Positions 8,787 to 19,300 of a DNA stretch of 64,000 nucleotides are shown here, piece after piece (position 1 is the stretch's first letter; each line of letters opens with the position of its first letter). A program made the translations under genes and the position numbers. The DNA comes from Streptomyces justiciae. Lineage in GTDB: Bacteria > Actinomycetota > Actinomycetes > Streptomycetales > Streptomycetaceae. Location of the stretch: NCBI RefSeq assembly GCF_015163075.1, contig NZ_JADDXU010000012.1:1-64000 (forward strand), written 5' to 3'. The notes under the pieces were generated by a model. The model had not been told where the DNA came from. It worked only from the letters and a program-made list of their open reading frames with translations, and did no database searches.

Positions 8787-9614
8787 TCAGTGTTTGCCTG
8801 AAAGGGACTTCCAGGACACCGGGAAGTCGAAGTAGGTGTCCGGGTAGGGCTCGGGCTTGTAGGTGTAGTGCCACCATTCCTCGGCCAGGTTCACGAAGCC
8901 GAGGCCCTCCAGGGTGGACTTGAGCAGGAGCCGGTTGGCGCGCTGTGTGCCCTGGATGCGTGGGTCGAGGGTGTGGGCGAGCGTGTCGAAGCAGTCGAAT
9001 CCGGTGCCCATGTCGACGGAGTTGTCGGGGAAGCGCTGGTCCTGGGGTGCGTAGCAGGGTACGAGGGTCTCGCCCGGGTGGTAGGGCCTGGTCGGCTTCG
9101 CGGGCAGCCGCACGATGGTCAGGTCCATGGTCGAGCCGCGGCTGTGGCCGGACTTCTCCGCGATGTAGCCGTCCGCGAAGAGGCGCGTCTTGTCGACGTT
9201 CGGGTAGAACTCGCTCTTCATGGCCTGGTCGTCGAGGTCCTCGGCCCAGCGCACGAAGTGGTCGACCGCGCGTTGCGGGCGATAGCAGTCGTAGACCTTG
9301 AGGCTGTAGCCCTGCTTCAGCAGCTTTGCCTGTGCCTTGTGGAGGGCCTCGGCGGCGGGGCGGGTGAGGATGCAGAGGGGCTGCTGGTAGCCGTCGATGC
9401 GCTCGCCGACGAAGTTGTGCGGGGTGAAGTAGCGCATCTCCTGGATGATCGTCGGGTCCACGGTTCTGAGCGCCACGAAATCCTCGGGCGCCTTGGGTTC
9501 CGGGGTCGCCCGGGCGGTCGTGGAGACGGCGGTCACGGTCAGCAGGGCGGCGAGTGCGGTGCCCAGCCCGCGGAGTGCGCGCGAGAGTCGTGTCATGCCT
9601 CTGCCTCTGCCCAT
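8787..9614 (-). CDS. secreted D-alanyl-D-alanine dipeptidase (VanX/DdpX family)
   Basis: Zinc dipeptidase cleaving D-Ala-D-Ala, with a role in recycling peptidoglycan precursors or in glycopeptide resistance in VanX proper. The VanX signature is SGHSRGSTMD (SxHxxGxxxD), with the third zinc ligand and catalytic Glu in EEWWHYTY. The N-terminal hydrophobic stretch after TRLSRALRG, ending ARATPE, is a Sec-type signal peptide, so unlike VanX it is exported. The ATG at 9614 has GGGAG at good spacing; a second start at 9596 is possible. There are no vanHA neighbours, so resistance is not implied. Confidence 0.85.
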   Translation of the reverse strand: MGRGRGMTRLSRALRGLGTALAALLTVTAVSTTARATPEPKAPEDFVALRTVDPTIIQEMRYFTPHNFVGERIDGYQQPLCILTRPAAEALHKAQAKLLKQGYSLKVYDCYRPQRAVDHFVRWAEDLDDQAMKSEFYPNVDKTRLFADGYIAEKSGHSRGSTMDLTIVRLPAKPTRPYHPGETLVPCYAPQDQRFPDNSVDMGTGFDCFDTLAHTLDPRIQGTQRANRLLLKSTLEGLGFVNLAEEWWHYTYKPEPYPDTYFDFPVSWKSLSGKH

Positions 9615-9636
9615 CCCGGGTCTCCCGTGACACACT

Positions 9637-9653
9637 TCTGACGTTCCGTCAGA
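9637..9653. promoter_or_regulatory. 17-bp palindromic operator, TetR-like
   Basis: TCTGACG-TTC-CGTCAGA is a perfect 7+3+7 palindrome between the divergent dipeptidase and DUF35/thiolase genes, 20 bp before the DUF35 start. The symmetry suits a TetR dimer. A near-identical core, CTGACG-GTA-CGTCAG, occurs at 57511-57525. The binding protein is not identified. Confidence 0.55.
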
Positions 9654-9673
9654 TTTACTGCCGGGGAGGGATC

Positions 9674-10123
9674 TTGTCGTGTTCACGCACTCCTGTGGTC
9701 GAGGGATGGTTCGGCGGCGAGGGGGACGCGTTCCGCCTGTTGGGCACCCGCTGCTCCGCCTGTGCCGCCGTCTTCTTCCCCCGCGAGGACGTCCATTGCC
9801 GCAATCCGCGGTGCGCGGGCGGCGAACTGGTCGAGGTGCCGCTGTCACGACGCGGGCGCGTGTGGTCCTACACGGACGGCCGGTACCGGCCTCCGTCACC
9901 CTATGTGACCGATCCGGAACTTCCGTGGGAGCCGTACGCGTTGATCGCTGTGGAGCTGGCAGCAGAGCGGATCGTGGTGCTGGGGCAGGGGGTGCCAGGG
10001 CTGACTGTCGCCGATCTGGCGGTGGGCATGGAGGTGGAGGTCGTGCCCGGTGTGCTCCATGAGGACGCGGAGACGGTGTGGACGACCTGGCAGTGGCGGC
10101 CGACAACGGGGGTGAGGGCATGA
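9674..10123 (+). CDS. DUF35 OB-fold/zinc-ribbon acyl-CoA-associated protein
   Basis: The 149-residue protein has the N-terminal rubredoxin-like zinc ribbon (CSACAAVFFPREDVHC, then Cys in NPRCAGG) followed by an OB fold. This is the DUF35 family, which pairs with SCP-x-type thiolases and hydratases and acts as a CoA-substrate-binding partner. It ends in an ATGA overlap with the thiolase, so a complex is likely. The best start is TTG at 9674 with GGGGAGG about 5 nt upstream; a GTG at 9695 is the alternative. The pathway (sterol side chain, acyl-CoA or polyketide related) is not decided. Confidence 0.82.
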   Translation: MSCSRTPVVEGWFGGEGDAFRLLGTRCSACAAVFFPREDVHCRNPRCAGGELVEVPLSRRGRVWSYTDGRYRPPSPYVTDPELPWEPYALIAVELAAERIVVLGQGVPGLTVADLAVGMEVEVVPGVLHEDAETVWTTWQWRPTTGVRA

Positions 10124-11310
10124 CAGATGAGGTGGCGGTGCTCGGCGCGGGGATGCATCCCTGGGGCAAGTGGGGGCGGAGTTTCGTCGAGTACGGGGCT
10201 ACGGCGGCCCGCGCGGCGCTCGCCGACGCCGGGCTGGAGTGGCGGGAGGTCGGCTCGATCGTCGGCGCGGACACGGTGCGTGGCGGTTATCCCGGGTACG
10301 TAGCCGGGGCGACGTTCGCCAAGGCGCTGGGCTGGCAGGGGGCCCGGGTAACGAGCGTGTACGCGGCGTGCGCTTCAGGGGCGCAGGCGGTCAACGCCGC
10401 GCGGGCGCAGATCCTTTCGGGGCTGGCGGACGTGGCGCTCGTCGTGGGGGCCGACGCGGCGCCCAAGGGGTTCTTCCGGCCCGCCGGCGGGGATCGGCCC
10501 GACGACCCCGACTGGCTGCGTTTCCGTGTGCTCGGGGCGACCAACCCGACGTACTTCGGGCTGTACGCGCGGCGGCGGATGGCCGTCCATGGGGACACGG
10601 TGGAGGACTTCGCGCAGGTCAAAGTGAAGAACTCCGCCATGGGCGCGCTGAATCCGTACGCCCGCTATCGCAAGCGGGTCACCGGTGACGAGGTCGCCGC
10701 CTCCGCGGTGGTCGCCGAGCCGTTGCGGCTGCTCGACATCTGCGCGACCTCGGACGGCGGGGCCGCGCTGGTGCTGTCCAGCATGGAGTTCGCGCGTCGC
10801 CATGGCGCGGCGGAGCCGGTGCGCATCCGCGCGGTGTCGACGGTGACGCCGCACTACCCCAACACCGTGCTGGACCTTCCCGACATCGCGACGGACTCCG
10901 CGGTGGCGGTGGAGCCGGCCGCGCGGACGTTCCGGGAGTCGATCGCCGGGGCCGCCTACGAGGAAGCGGGCATCGGCCCTGAGGATCTCTCGCTTGCCGA
11001 GGTCTACGACCTGTCCACCGCCCTGGAGTTGCAGTGGTACGAGGACCTCGGGCTGTGCGGCGCGGGTGAGGGGGCCAAGCTGTTGCGGGAGGGGGCGACG
11101 GCCCTGGGCGGGCGCATACCCGTGAACCCGAGCGGAGGGCTGGCGTCCTTCGGGGAGGCCGTGCCGGCGCAGGCGATCGCCCAAGTGTGCGAGCTCACCT
11201 GGCAGTTGCGGGGAACTGCGGGCGACCGGCAGGTGGCCGGGGCCCGTGTGGGGATCACGGCGAACCAGGGACTGTTCGGGCACGGGTCGGCGGTGGTCGC
11301 GGTGCGGTGA
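10120..11310 (+). CDS. thiolase / lipid-transfer protein-like (SCP-x type)
   Basis: The 396-residue thiolase-superfamily protein has the N-terminal nucleophile Cys in YAACASGAQAVNAA and the C-terminal NPSGGLASFGEAV. It groups with the SCP-x type, or lipid-transfer protein, thiolases that form a complex with DUF35 partners and cleave or condense acyl-CoAs. Start and upstream stop overlap as ATGA. An 11-residue C-terminal segment with TANQGLFGHG replaces the usual second Cys motif (CxGxG), as commonly seen in this subgroup. Substrate unknown. Confidence 0.85.
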   Translation: MTDEVAVLGAGMHPWGKWGRSFVEYGATAARAALADAGLEWREVGSIVGADTVRGGYPGYVAGATFAKALGWQGARVTSVYAACASGAQAVNAARAQILSGLADVALVVGADAAPKGFFRPAGGDRPDDPDWLRFRVLGATNPTYFGLYARRRMAVHGDTVEDFAQVKVKNSAMGALNPYARYRKRVTGDEVAASAVVAEPLRLLDICATSDGGAALVLSSMEFARRHGAAEPVRIRAVSTVTPHYPNTVLDLPDIATDSAVAVEPAARTFRESIAGAAYEEAGIGPEDLSLAEVYDLSTALELQWYEDLGLCGAGEGAKLLREGATALGGRIPVNPSGGLASFGEAVPAQAIAQVCELTWQLRGTAGDRQVAGARVGITANQGLFGHGSAVVAVR

Positions 11311-11432
11311 AGCGGGGTTGTGCGGGCGGCACGGCAAGGGCTTTCGCGTACGCTGCGTGATCACCTCGGAATCCTGCGTGAACGTCTCATGAACTGCGCT
11401 CGGGCGTGCGCCCGCGGCGCCATCATGCTCCC

Positions 11433-13073
11433 GTGCACTCCTGGACGGATACTCTCCGCTTCGCCTTCCAACCGGTGGTCAACCTGGCGACCGGCGCGGT
11501 CGCGGGGCTGGAGATACTCGCCCGCCCGGAGACCGGCGACGTCCTCGCCGAGGCCCGGCGTGATCCGGAACTCGACGGCAGGCTGGCGGTGTCGGCGGTC
11601 CGCGCGGCCGCGCGCAAGGAGACGTTGCTTCCTCTGCACGTCAACGTGTTCGCGGCGACCCTCGCCGACCTGGGCGGCCTCACGCCGCTGCACACCGCGG
11701 TGCGGGAGGCGGGCAGGCTGCCGTGGGAGGTGACGGTCGACATCTCACCGCCGTACACGCACGTGCCGCAGCAGGCGCTCCTGGAGGCCGTGGGCGCGCT
11801 GCGCGGGCAGGGTTTCCGGATCAGTGCGGACGGGGTCGGGGACGGCGACGTACCGCTGCGGCTGCTCACGGACCTCGCGCCCGACCTGGTGAAGCTCGAC
11901 GCGTCACTGCTCGCGCGGCCCGCGGCGGTGCGGGCGATGCGCACGCTGTGCGAGCAGCTCGGGGCGCTGTTGTCGGTGGAGGGGGTGGAGACGGAACTCC
12001 AGTGCGCGGCCGCGGTGGCGGCCGGTGCGCAGCTGGCGCAGGGCGAGTTGTTCGCGCCGCCGGCCCGGCTGCCCGCCGCGGACGTATACGTTCCGCCCCG
12101 CTCCCCCGGTGCCGCCTCGCTGCCGCGGTCGGGGCCTTCGGTGCGGCAGTTCGTGCGGCCCGCCGCGCTGTTGCCCGTCACCGCGTCGGCGGGCCATGTG
12201 CGGGCCCTGCTGACCGGGTCGCCGGAGGTGTCCGGGGTGCTGCTCGTGGACGCGCACGGGGTTCCGGTCCGGTCGGTGCACCGGTCCCGGTTCCTGCTGT
12301 CGATGTCCGGGCGGTACGGGCACGCCCTCTATGCCGACCGGCCCGCCGCCAAGCTGGGCGACGTGCCTCGCACGGTGGGTGTCGACGCCACCGCGTGGGA
12401 GGTCCTGGACGTGGTGGCGGTCGGCGGGCGGGACCGTACGTCGGACGATGTGGCCGTCGTGGACCGGTACGGCCGGTGCGTGGGCGTCGTACGCCTCGCG
12501 GACCTGGTGCGGGCGCTGGCCGAGTCCCGGGTGGAGGAGGCGGCCGGGCTCAATCCGCTGACGCGGCTGCCGGGCTCGGACGCGATCACGGGCGAGGTGG
12601 ACCGGCGGATCGCGGACGGGCGGGCGTTCGCGCTGAGCTGGCTGGACGTGGACCACTTCAAGCAGGTCAACGACGGCGCCGGCTTCGCGGCGGGCGACGA
12701 GCTGATCCGGTCGGTGGGGCGGGCGTTGCAGCGCGCGGCGTCCGACAGCACGCGCGTGGGTCATATCGGGGGCGACGACTTCCTGGTCCTGGCCGATCCG
12801 GAGGGGTTGGATCCGGTGGCGGCGTCCGTGCTGGACGCGCCTTGGTCGGCGGGCGGCCGTCCCGTGTCGTTGTCCCTGGCCACGGTGGTGTGCACGCCGG
12901 GCGGCGTCACGGACCACCGGCAGGCGGCCGCGTGTCTCGCGCCCCTGAAGAAGGCCGCGAAGGCGCTGCGCGGGACGAGTTGGGTGCTGGGGCACGCCGG
13001 GCTGCCCGGGCACGAGATCCGGCGCGGTGCGGAGGCCGCCGCCGCCCCGGCGGGGTTCCCCGGCCCGCTCTGA
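11433..13073 (+). CDS. degenerate EAL-CBS-GGDEF protein (c-di-GMP family)
   Basis: The 546-residue cytoplasmic protein has reversed order: an EAL-like domain first (about 5-195), a central CBS/regulatory stretch (about 230-360), then a GGDEF-like domain (about 370-510). The EAL signature reads GLEILARP (EIL), and the metal-binding DDFG equivalent reads ADGVG, so phosphodiesterase activity is doubtful. The GGDEF loop is GGDDF and the metal-site LDVDHFKQVND is intact, so cyclase activity is possible. The start is GTG at 11433. Likely a c-di-GMP receptor or weak cyclase; no membrane segment is seen. Confidence 0.85.
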   Translation: MHSWTDTLRFAFQPVVNLATGAVAGLEILARPETGDVLAEARRDPELDGRLAVSAVRAAARKETLLPLHVNVFAATLADLGGLTPLHTAVREAGRLPWEVTVDISPPYTHVPQQALLEAVGALRGQGFRISADGVGDGDVPLRLLTDLAPDLVKLDASLLARPAAVRAMRTLCEQLGALLSVEGVETELQCAAAVAAGAQLAQGELFAPPARLPAADVYVPPRSPGAASLPRSGPSVRQFVRPAALLPVTASAGHVRALLTGSPEVSGVLLVDAHGVPVRSVHRSRFLLSMSGRYGHALYADRPAAKLGDVPRTVGVDATAWEVLDVVAVGGRDRTSDDVAVVDRYGRCVGVVRLADLVRALAESRVEEAAGLNPLTRLPGSDAITGEVDRRIADGRAFALSWLDVDHFKQVNDGAGFAAGDELIRSVGRALQRAASDSTRVGHIGGDDFLVLADPEGLDPVAASVLDAPWSAGGRPVSLSLATVVCTPGGVTDHRQAAACLAPLKKAAKALRGTSWVLGHAGLPGHEIRRGAEAAAAPAGFPGPL

Positions 13074-13390
13074 GCGCGGCTCCCCGGCGTGTCGGGGGGC
13101 CGCCTTCAACCGTTGTCGTCCGCGTCCTTGACGCTCCCTGGACACCGGTGAACACTTCCGATGTCAGTCGACATCGCCGTACATTCTCGGCGTATCCACG
13201 CACTGCGCCATGCGGGCACAGCTGCTCCAAGGCCCGTTCCCCCACGGGCGATTCGACTGCGACGGCACGCTCGTCACGGATGCCGGGCGGGGCGCGGGAC
13301 CTCCTCGTCCCCGGCTGAAGTAGCCGTGGGAAACGCACCCTGCACGGAGGACCGGGGTCGAACACCCCGGGCCGGGGCCAAGGAGCCGCC
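13074..13390. promoter_or_regulatory. glpF upstream region with inverted repeat
   Basis: This 317-bp gap holds no convincing gene; a 77-codon forward frame lacks family features and a ribosome binding site. It contains CGATGTC-AGTC-GACATCG at 13159-13176, a 7-bp inverted repeat about 215 bp before glpF. This is a candidate operator for a glycerol-responsive regulator of the IclR/GylR type, although no such gene is adjacent. Confidence 0.4.
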
Positions 13391-14116
13391 ATGAGCAACG
13401 GAGACATTTTTGTCGGTGAGATCATCGGCACCGCGATCCTGATCCTGTTCGGCGCCGGAGTGGTCGCCGCCGTCGTACTGAACGACTCGAAGGCGAAGGA
13501 CGCGGGCTGGGTGGTCATCGCGTTCGGCTGGGGCTTCGGTGTGCTGGCCGGGGCGTACACCGCCGCGCCGCTGTCCGGGGGCCATCTCAATCCGGCGGTG
13601 ACGATCGGGATCGCCGTCGACACCGGGGACTGGGACAAGGTGCCCCTCTACATCGCGGGGCAGGTGGTCGGCGCCATTCTCGGCGCGGTGCTGTGCTGGC
13701 TGGTGTACTACGCGCAGTTCCAGGCCAACGCCGAGGAGGAGAAGGCGCAGCCGACGCTGGGGATCTTCTCCACGGCGCCCGCGATCCGCAATCCCGTGGC
13801 GAACCTCGTCACCGAGATCATCGCGACCATGGGGCTGGTGCTGCCCATCCTGGCGTTCGGCCTGACCAAGGGGCTCGGCGAGTCCGGCACCGCGATCCTC
13901 ATCGTCGCGTTCCTCGTGACCGGCATCGGTCTGTCCCTCGGCGGCCCCACGGGTTACGCCATCAACCCGGCCCGTGACCTGGGCCCGCGCATCACCCACG
14001 CCTTGCTCCCGATCCCCAACAAGGGCACCTCGGACTGGGGTTACGCGTGGATCCCGGTGGTGGGACCGCTGATCGGCGGCGCGCTGTCCGGGCTCATCTT
14101 CAACGCAGCCTTCTGA
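13391..14116 (+). CDS. glpF: glycerol uptake facilitator (aquaglyceroporin)
   Basis: Six-helix MIP-family channel of 241 residues. The two NPA boxes are GGHLNPAVT and AINPARDLGP, and the Asp after the second NPAR is typical of glycerol facilitators. It lets glycerol enter by diffusion, to be trapped by the kinase encoded 22 bp downstream. The start is ATG behind AGGAG. In S. coelicolor the main gyl operon is headed by gylR; here no regulator precedes the pair, so this may be a second glycerol locus. Confidence 0.92.
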   Translation: MSNGDIFVGEIIGTAILILFGAGVVAAVVLNDSKAKDAGWVVIAFGWGFGVLAGAYTAAPLSGGHLNPAVTIGIAVDTGDWDKVPLYIAGQVVGAILGAVLCWLVYYAQFQANAEEEKAQPTLGIFSTAPAIRNPVANLVTEIIATMGLVLPILAFGLTKGLGESGTAILIVAFLVTGIGLSLGGPTGYAINPARDLGPRITHALLPIPNKGTSDWGYAWIPVVGPLIGGALSGLIFNAAF

Positions 14117-14138
14117 AGGAACCGACGAAGGGGACGTC

Positions 14139-15650
<1,512 letters not shown>

Positions 15651-15737
15651 CCGCACGCGCGCGTGCGGTCTAGAACGGCTCCCACGCGCGTGCGGTCATG
15701 AACGCGGCCCGTACCCCGGTCGGCGGGGGTACGGGCC
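15651..15737. terminator. palindrome plus bidirectional terminator between glpK and cvnD
   Basis: Directly after the glpK stop is a perfect 18-bp palindrome (CCGCACGCGCGCGTGCGG, 15651-15668). Further on is a 12-bp hairpin (15706-15717 with 15726-15737, 8-nt loop) built on GGCCCGTACCCC. They separate the convergent glpK and cvnD. Confidence 0.7.
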
Positions 15738-15759
15738 GTTCCCGTGTCAGTTGTCGGGG

Positions 15760-16368
15760 TCAGCTCGTCACGGCGGCCCTGCGGCGCTCCGCCGCGTGTG
15801 CCATCGCGTGCCGGACCACTCCGATGAGGACCTCCTTGACCGACTCGCGGTCCCGTGCGTCGCACAGCACCAGCGGCACGTCCTGGTCGAGGTCGAGGGC
15901 CTGGCGGACGTCCTCGATGGGGTAACGGGCCGCTCCCTCGAAGCAGTTGACGCCGACGACGAAGGGTATGGAGCGCCGCTCGAAGTAGTCGATCGCGGCG
16001 AAGCAGTCCTCCAGGCGGCGCGTGTCGGCGAGGACGACGGCTCCGAGGGCGCCCTCGGAGAGCTCGTCCCACATGAACCAGAACCGCTCCTGGCCGGGTG
16101 TGCCGAAGAGGTACAGCACCAGGTCCTCGCGCAGGGTGATGCGCCCGAAGTCCATGGCCACGGTGGTCGTGCGCTTGCCCTCCACGCCGCTGGTGTCGTC
16201 GACCGGGCGTCCTGCCTCGGTGAGCAGTTCCTCGGTGCGCAGCGGCCTGATCTCGCTGACCGCGCCGACGAGCGTGGTCTTGCCCACGCCGAAGCCGCCG
16301 GCCACGAGGATCTTGAGCGTGACGGGCTCGACCGGGGGCTTTCCGCGCTCAGAACGCCCGAAGATCAT
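15760..16368 (-). CDS. cvnD: conservon small GTPase-like protein CvnD
   Basis: The 202-residue ATP/GTP-binding protein is the fourth component of Streptomyces conservons, which resemble eukaryotic G-protein signalling modules at the membrane. The Walker A GGFGVGKTT lies at about residues 18-26, the switch region follows, and FGTPGQERFWFMW is the G3-like motif. The ATG at 16368 follows GGAGAAGAG at good spacing, and that site lies inside the end of the oxoprolinase gene (20-bp overlap). Translation is therefore coupled to the oxoprolinase rather than to cvnC, which is unusual for a conservon. Confidence 0.9.
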   Translation of the reverse strand: MIFGRSERGKPPVEPVTLKILVAGGFGVGKTTLVGAVSEIRPLRTEELLTEAGRPVDDTSGVEGKRTTTVAMDFGRITLREDLVLYLFGTPGQERFWFMWDELSEGALGAVVLADTRRLEDCFAAIDYFERRSIPFVVGVNCFEGAARYPIEDVRQALDLDQDVPLVLCDARDRESVKEVLIGVVRHAMAHAAERRRAAVTS

Positions 16369-19300
16369 TGATCTCTTCTCCTGCTGGGTGGGGGTGGGGC
16401 GACGGTGGGCCGTAGCCTCCACCGCCGGGGGTTTCGATGACAAGTACGTCGCCTGAATCGACGTCGGCCGCGTCGCTGCCGCCGAGCACGGTGACCGTCC
16501 CGTCGGCGCGTTCCACGCGGTTGGCGCCCAGTGCGCCGGGTTCGCCGCCTTCCATGCCGTACGGCGGGACCCTGCGGTGCTGGGACAGCGTGGAGACGGT
16601 CATGGGCTCCAGGAAACGGATGCGGCGCACCGCGCCGTCGCCGCCGCGCCAGCGTCCGGCGCCGCCGCTGCCCTCCCGGACGGCGAACTCCTCGAGCCGG
16701 ACGGGCAGTCGCCACTCCAGGACCTCGGGGTCGGTGAGCCGCGAGTTGGTCATGTGGGTCTGCACGACGGGTGCGCCCGGGAAGCCGTCGCCCGCGCCGG
16801 AACCGGACGCGACCGTCTCGTAGTACTGGTGGCGGGCGTTGCCGAAGGTCACGTTGTTCATGGTCCCGGAGCCCTCGGCCTGGACGCCGAGCGCCGCGTA
16901 GAGGGCGCCGGTGATGGCCTGCGAGGTCTCCACGTTGCCGGCGACGACCGCGGCGGGTGGCTCGGGCGCGAGCATCGAGCCGGGCGGCACGATGATCCGC
17001 AGAGGGCGCAGGCAGCCGTCGTTGAGGGGGATGTCGTCGGCGACGAGGGTACGGAAGACGTACAGCACGGCGGCGTTGACCACCGCGAACGGGGCGTTGA
17101 AGTTGCTGTCCAGCTGCGCGGAGGTGCCGGTGAAGTCGACGGTCGCCGAGCGGTTCTCGCGGTCCACGCGCACGCGTACCCGGATCATCGCGCCGGAGTC
17201 GGTCTCGTAGGCGTACTCGCCGTCGTCGAGGGTGTCCACGACCCGGCGTACCGCTTCCTCGGCGTTGTCCTGGACGTGTCGCATGTAGGCCTGGACGACG
17301 TCGAGTCCGAACGTCTCGATCATGCGGGTGACTTCGTCGACGCCCTTACGGTTGGCGGCGATCTGGGCCCGCAGGTCGGCGAGGTTGGTCCTCGGGTTGC
17401 GGGAGGGGTAGCGCGTCTCGGTGAGCAGGCGGAGGGTCTCCTCCTCGCGGAAGCGGCCGTTCTCGGCGAGGAGCCAGTTGTCGAAGAGGATGCCCTCCTC
17501 CTCGATGCTGCGACTGTCGGCCGGCATGGAGCCCGGGGCGATGCCGCCGATCTCGGCGTGGTGGCCGCGGGAGGCGACGTAGAAAAGGATCTCTCGGTCA
17601 CTCTCCGTGTCTTCGGGGTCCGGCGCGTCGAAGACGGGCGTGATCACGGTGACGTCCGGCAGATGCGTGCCGCCGTGGTACGGGTCGTTGACGGCGTAGG
17701 TGTCGCCCGGCCGCATCCCCGAGCCGCGGCGCCGGATGACCTCCTTGACGCTGGTGCCCATCGAGCCCAGGTGGACGGGGATGTGCGGGGCGTTGGCCAC
17801 CAGGTTTCCGTCCGGGTCGAAGAGCGCGCAGGAGAAGTCGAGGCGCTCCTTGATGTTGACGGACTGGGCCGTGGACTCCAGCCGGGCGCCCATCTGTTCG
17901 GCGATGGACATGAAGAGGTTGTTGAAGACCTCGAGGAGAACCGGGTCGACTTTCGTGTCGAGATCGGAACTCTGCGTGACCGCCGCGCGTTCCATGACCA
18001 GATGCCCGTCGTCTCGCGCCACGGCCTGCCAGCCGTCGTCGACGACGGTCGTCGCACTGGCCTCGGTGATGATCGCCGGGCCGGTGACGATCTCGCCGGG
18101 AGGCAGTTCCTCGCGGCGGTGGAGGGGTACGTCGCGCCAGGCGCCGCCCGTGTGGAGGCGGACGGTCTCGGGGGCGGCGGGGCGGCCTTCGTACGGGGCG
18201 AGGGCCGACAGATCGGGGGGTTGAGTGATGCCGGTGGCTTCCACGGAGAGGGCTTCGACGACGATCGGGCGGTCGAGCGTGAAGGAGTACGTGGCGCGAT
18301 GACGTGCTTCGAAGGCGTCGCGCATCGCGGCGGGTTCGGTCAGCTCGACGGTGAGGGCGGTGTCGGTGCCGTCGTAGCGGAGTTGGGCGCGGCGGGTGAT
18401 CCGGACGCGGTCGTCGGGGACGTCCTCGGCGAGGAGTTCGGCGCGGGCGGCGCTCTCCAGGTCGTCTGCGGTCTTGAGGACGCCCGGCATCGAGGCGGCC
18501 TCCAAGGGTGCCTCGACGGACTGTTCGCGCATGGCGGTGGTGTCGGCGAGGCCGATGCCGAGCGCGGAGAGGACCCCGGCCATGGGGGGTACGAGGACGG
18601 TGCGCATGCCGAGCGAGTCGGCGACCATGCACGCGTGCTGGCCGCCGGCTCCACCGAAGGTGGTGAGCGCGTAGCGGGTGACGTCGTGGCCTTTCTGGAC
18701 GGAGATCCGCTTGACGGCGTTGGCGATGTTGGCGACGGCGATCTGGAGGTAGCCCTCGGCGACCTGTTCGGGGGTGCGGTCGTCGCCGGTCCGTTCGCGG
18801 ATCTCGCGCGTGAGGTCGGTGAAGCGGTCGCGGACGAGTTCCGCGTCCAGGGGCTGGTCGCCGTCGGGGCCGAACACCTTGGGGAAATGGGCGGGTTGGA
18901 TGCGGCCGAGCATGACGTTGGCGTCGGTGACGGCGAGCGGGCCGCCCGCCCCGTAGCAGGCGGGGCCCGGGTCCGCGCCCGCCGAGTCCGGCCCTACGCG
19001 GTAGCGGGAGCCGTCGAAATGGAGGACCGAACCGCCGCCGGCTGCGACGGTGTGGATGTCGAGCATGGGCGCGCGCAGCCGGACTCCGGCGATCTGCGTG
19101 GTGAAGACCCGTTCGTACTCGCCCGCGTAGTGCGAGACGTCGGTCGACGTACCGCCCATGTCGAAGCCGATGACGCGGTCGAAGCCCGCGAGTTGCGACA
19201 TCCGGGCCATGCCGACGATGCCACCGGCGGGCCCGGACAGGATGGCGTCCTTGCCGCGGAACTGGCCGGCCTCGGTGAGACCGCCGTTGGACTGCATGAA

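Noticed and set aside
8787..9614. The VanX-like gene as glycopeptide resistance determinant.
   Set aside because: It has an export signal and no vanH, vanA or vanRS genes nearby; a cell wall recycling role is more likely.
13161..13394. A 77-codon frame upstream of glpF.
   Set aside because: No ribosome binding site, arginine-rich random-like sequence, overlaps the inverted repeat and ends in the glpF start region.
15665..15680. GCGGTCTAGAACGG after glpK as a DasR site.
   Set aside because: Only the central GTCTAGA agrees with dre; the second half lacks ACCA and it lies between convergent genes.
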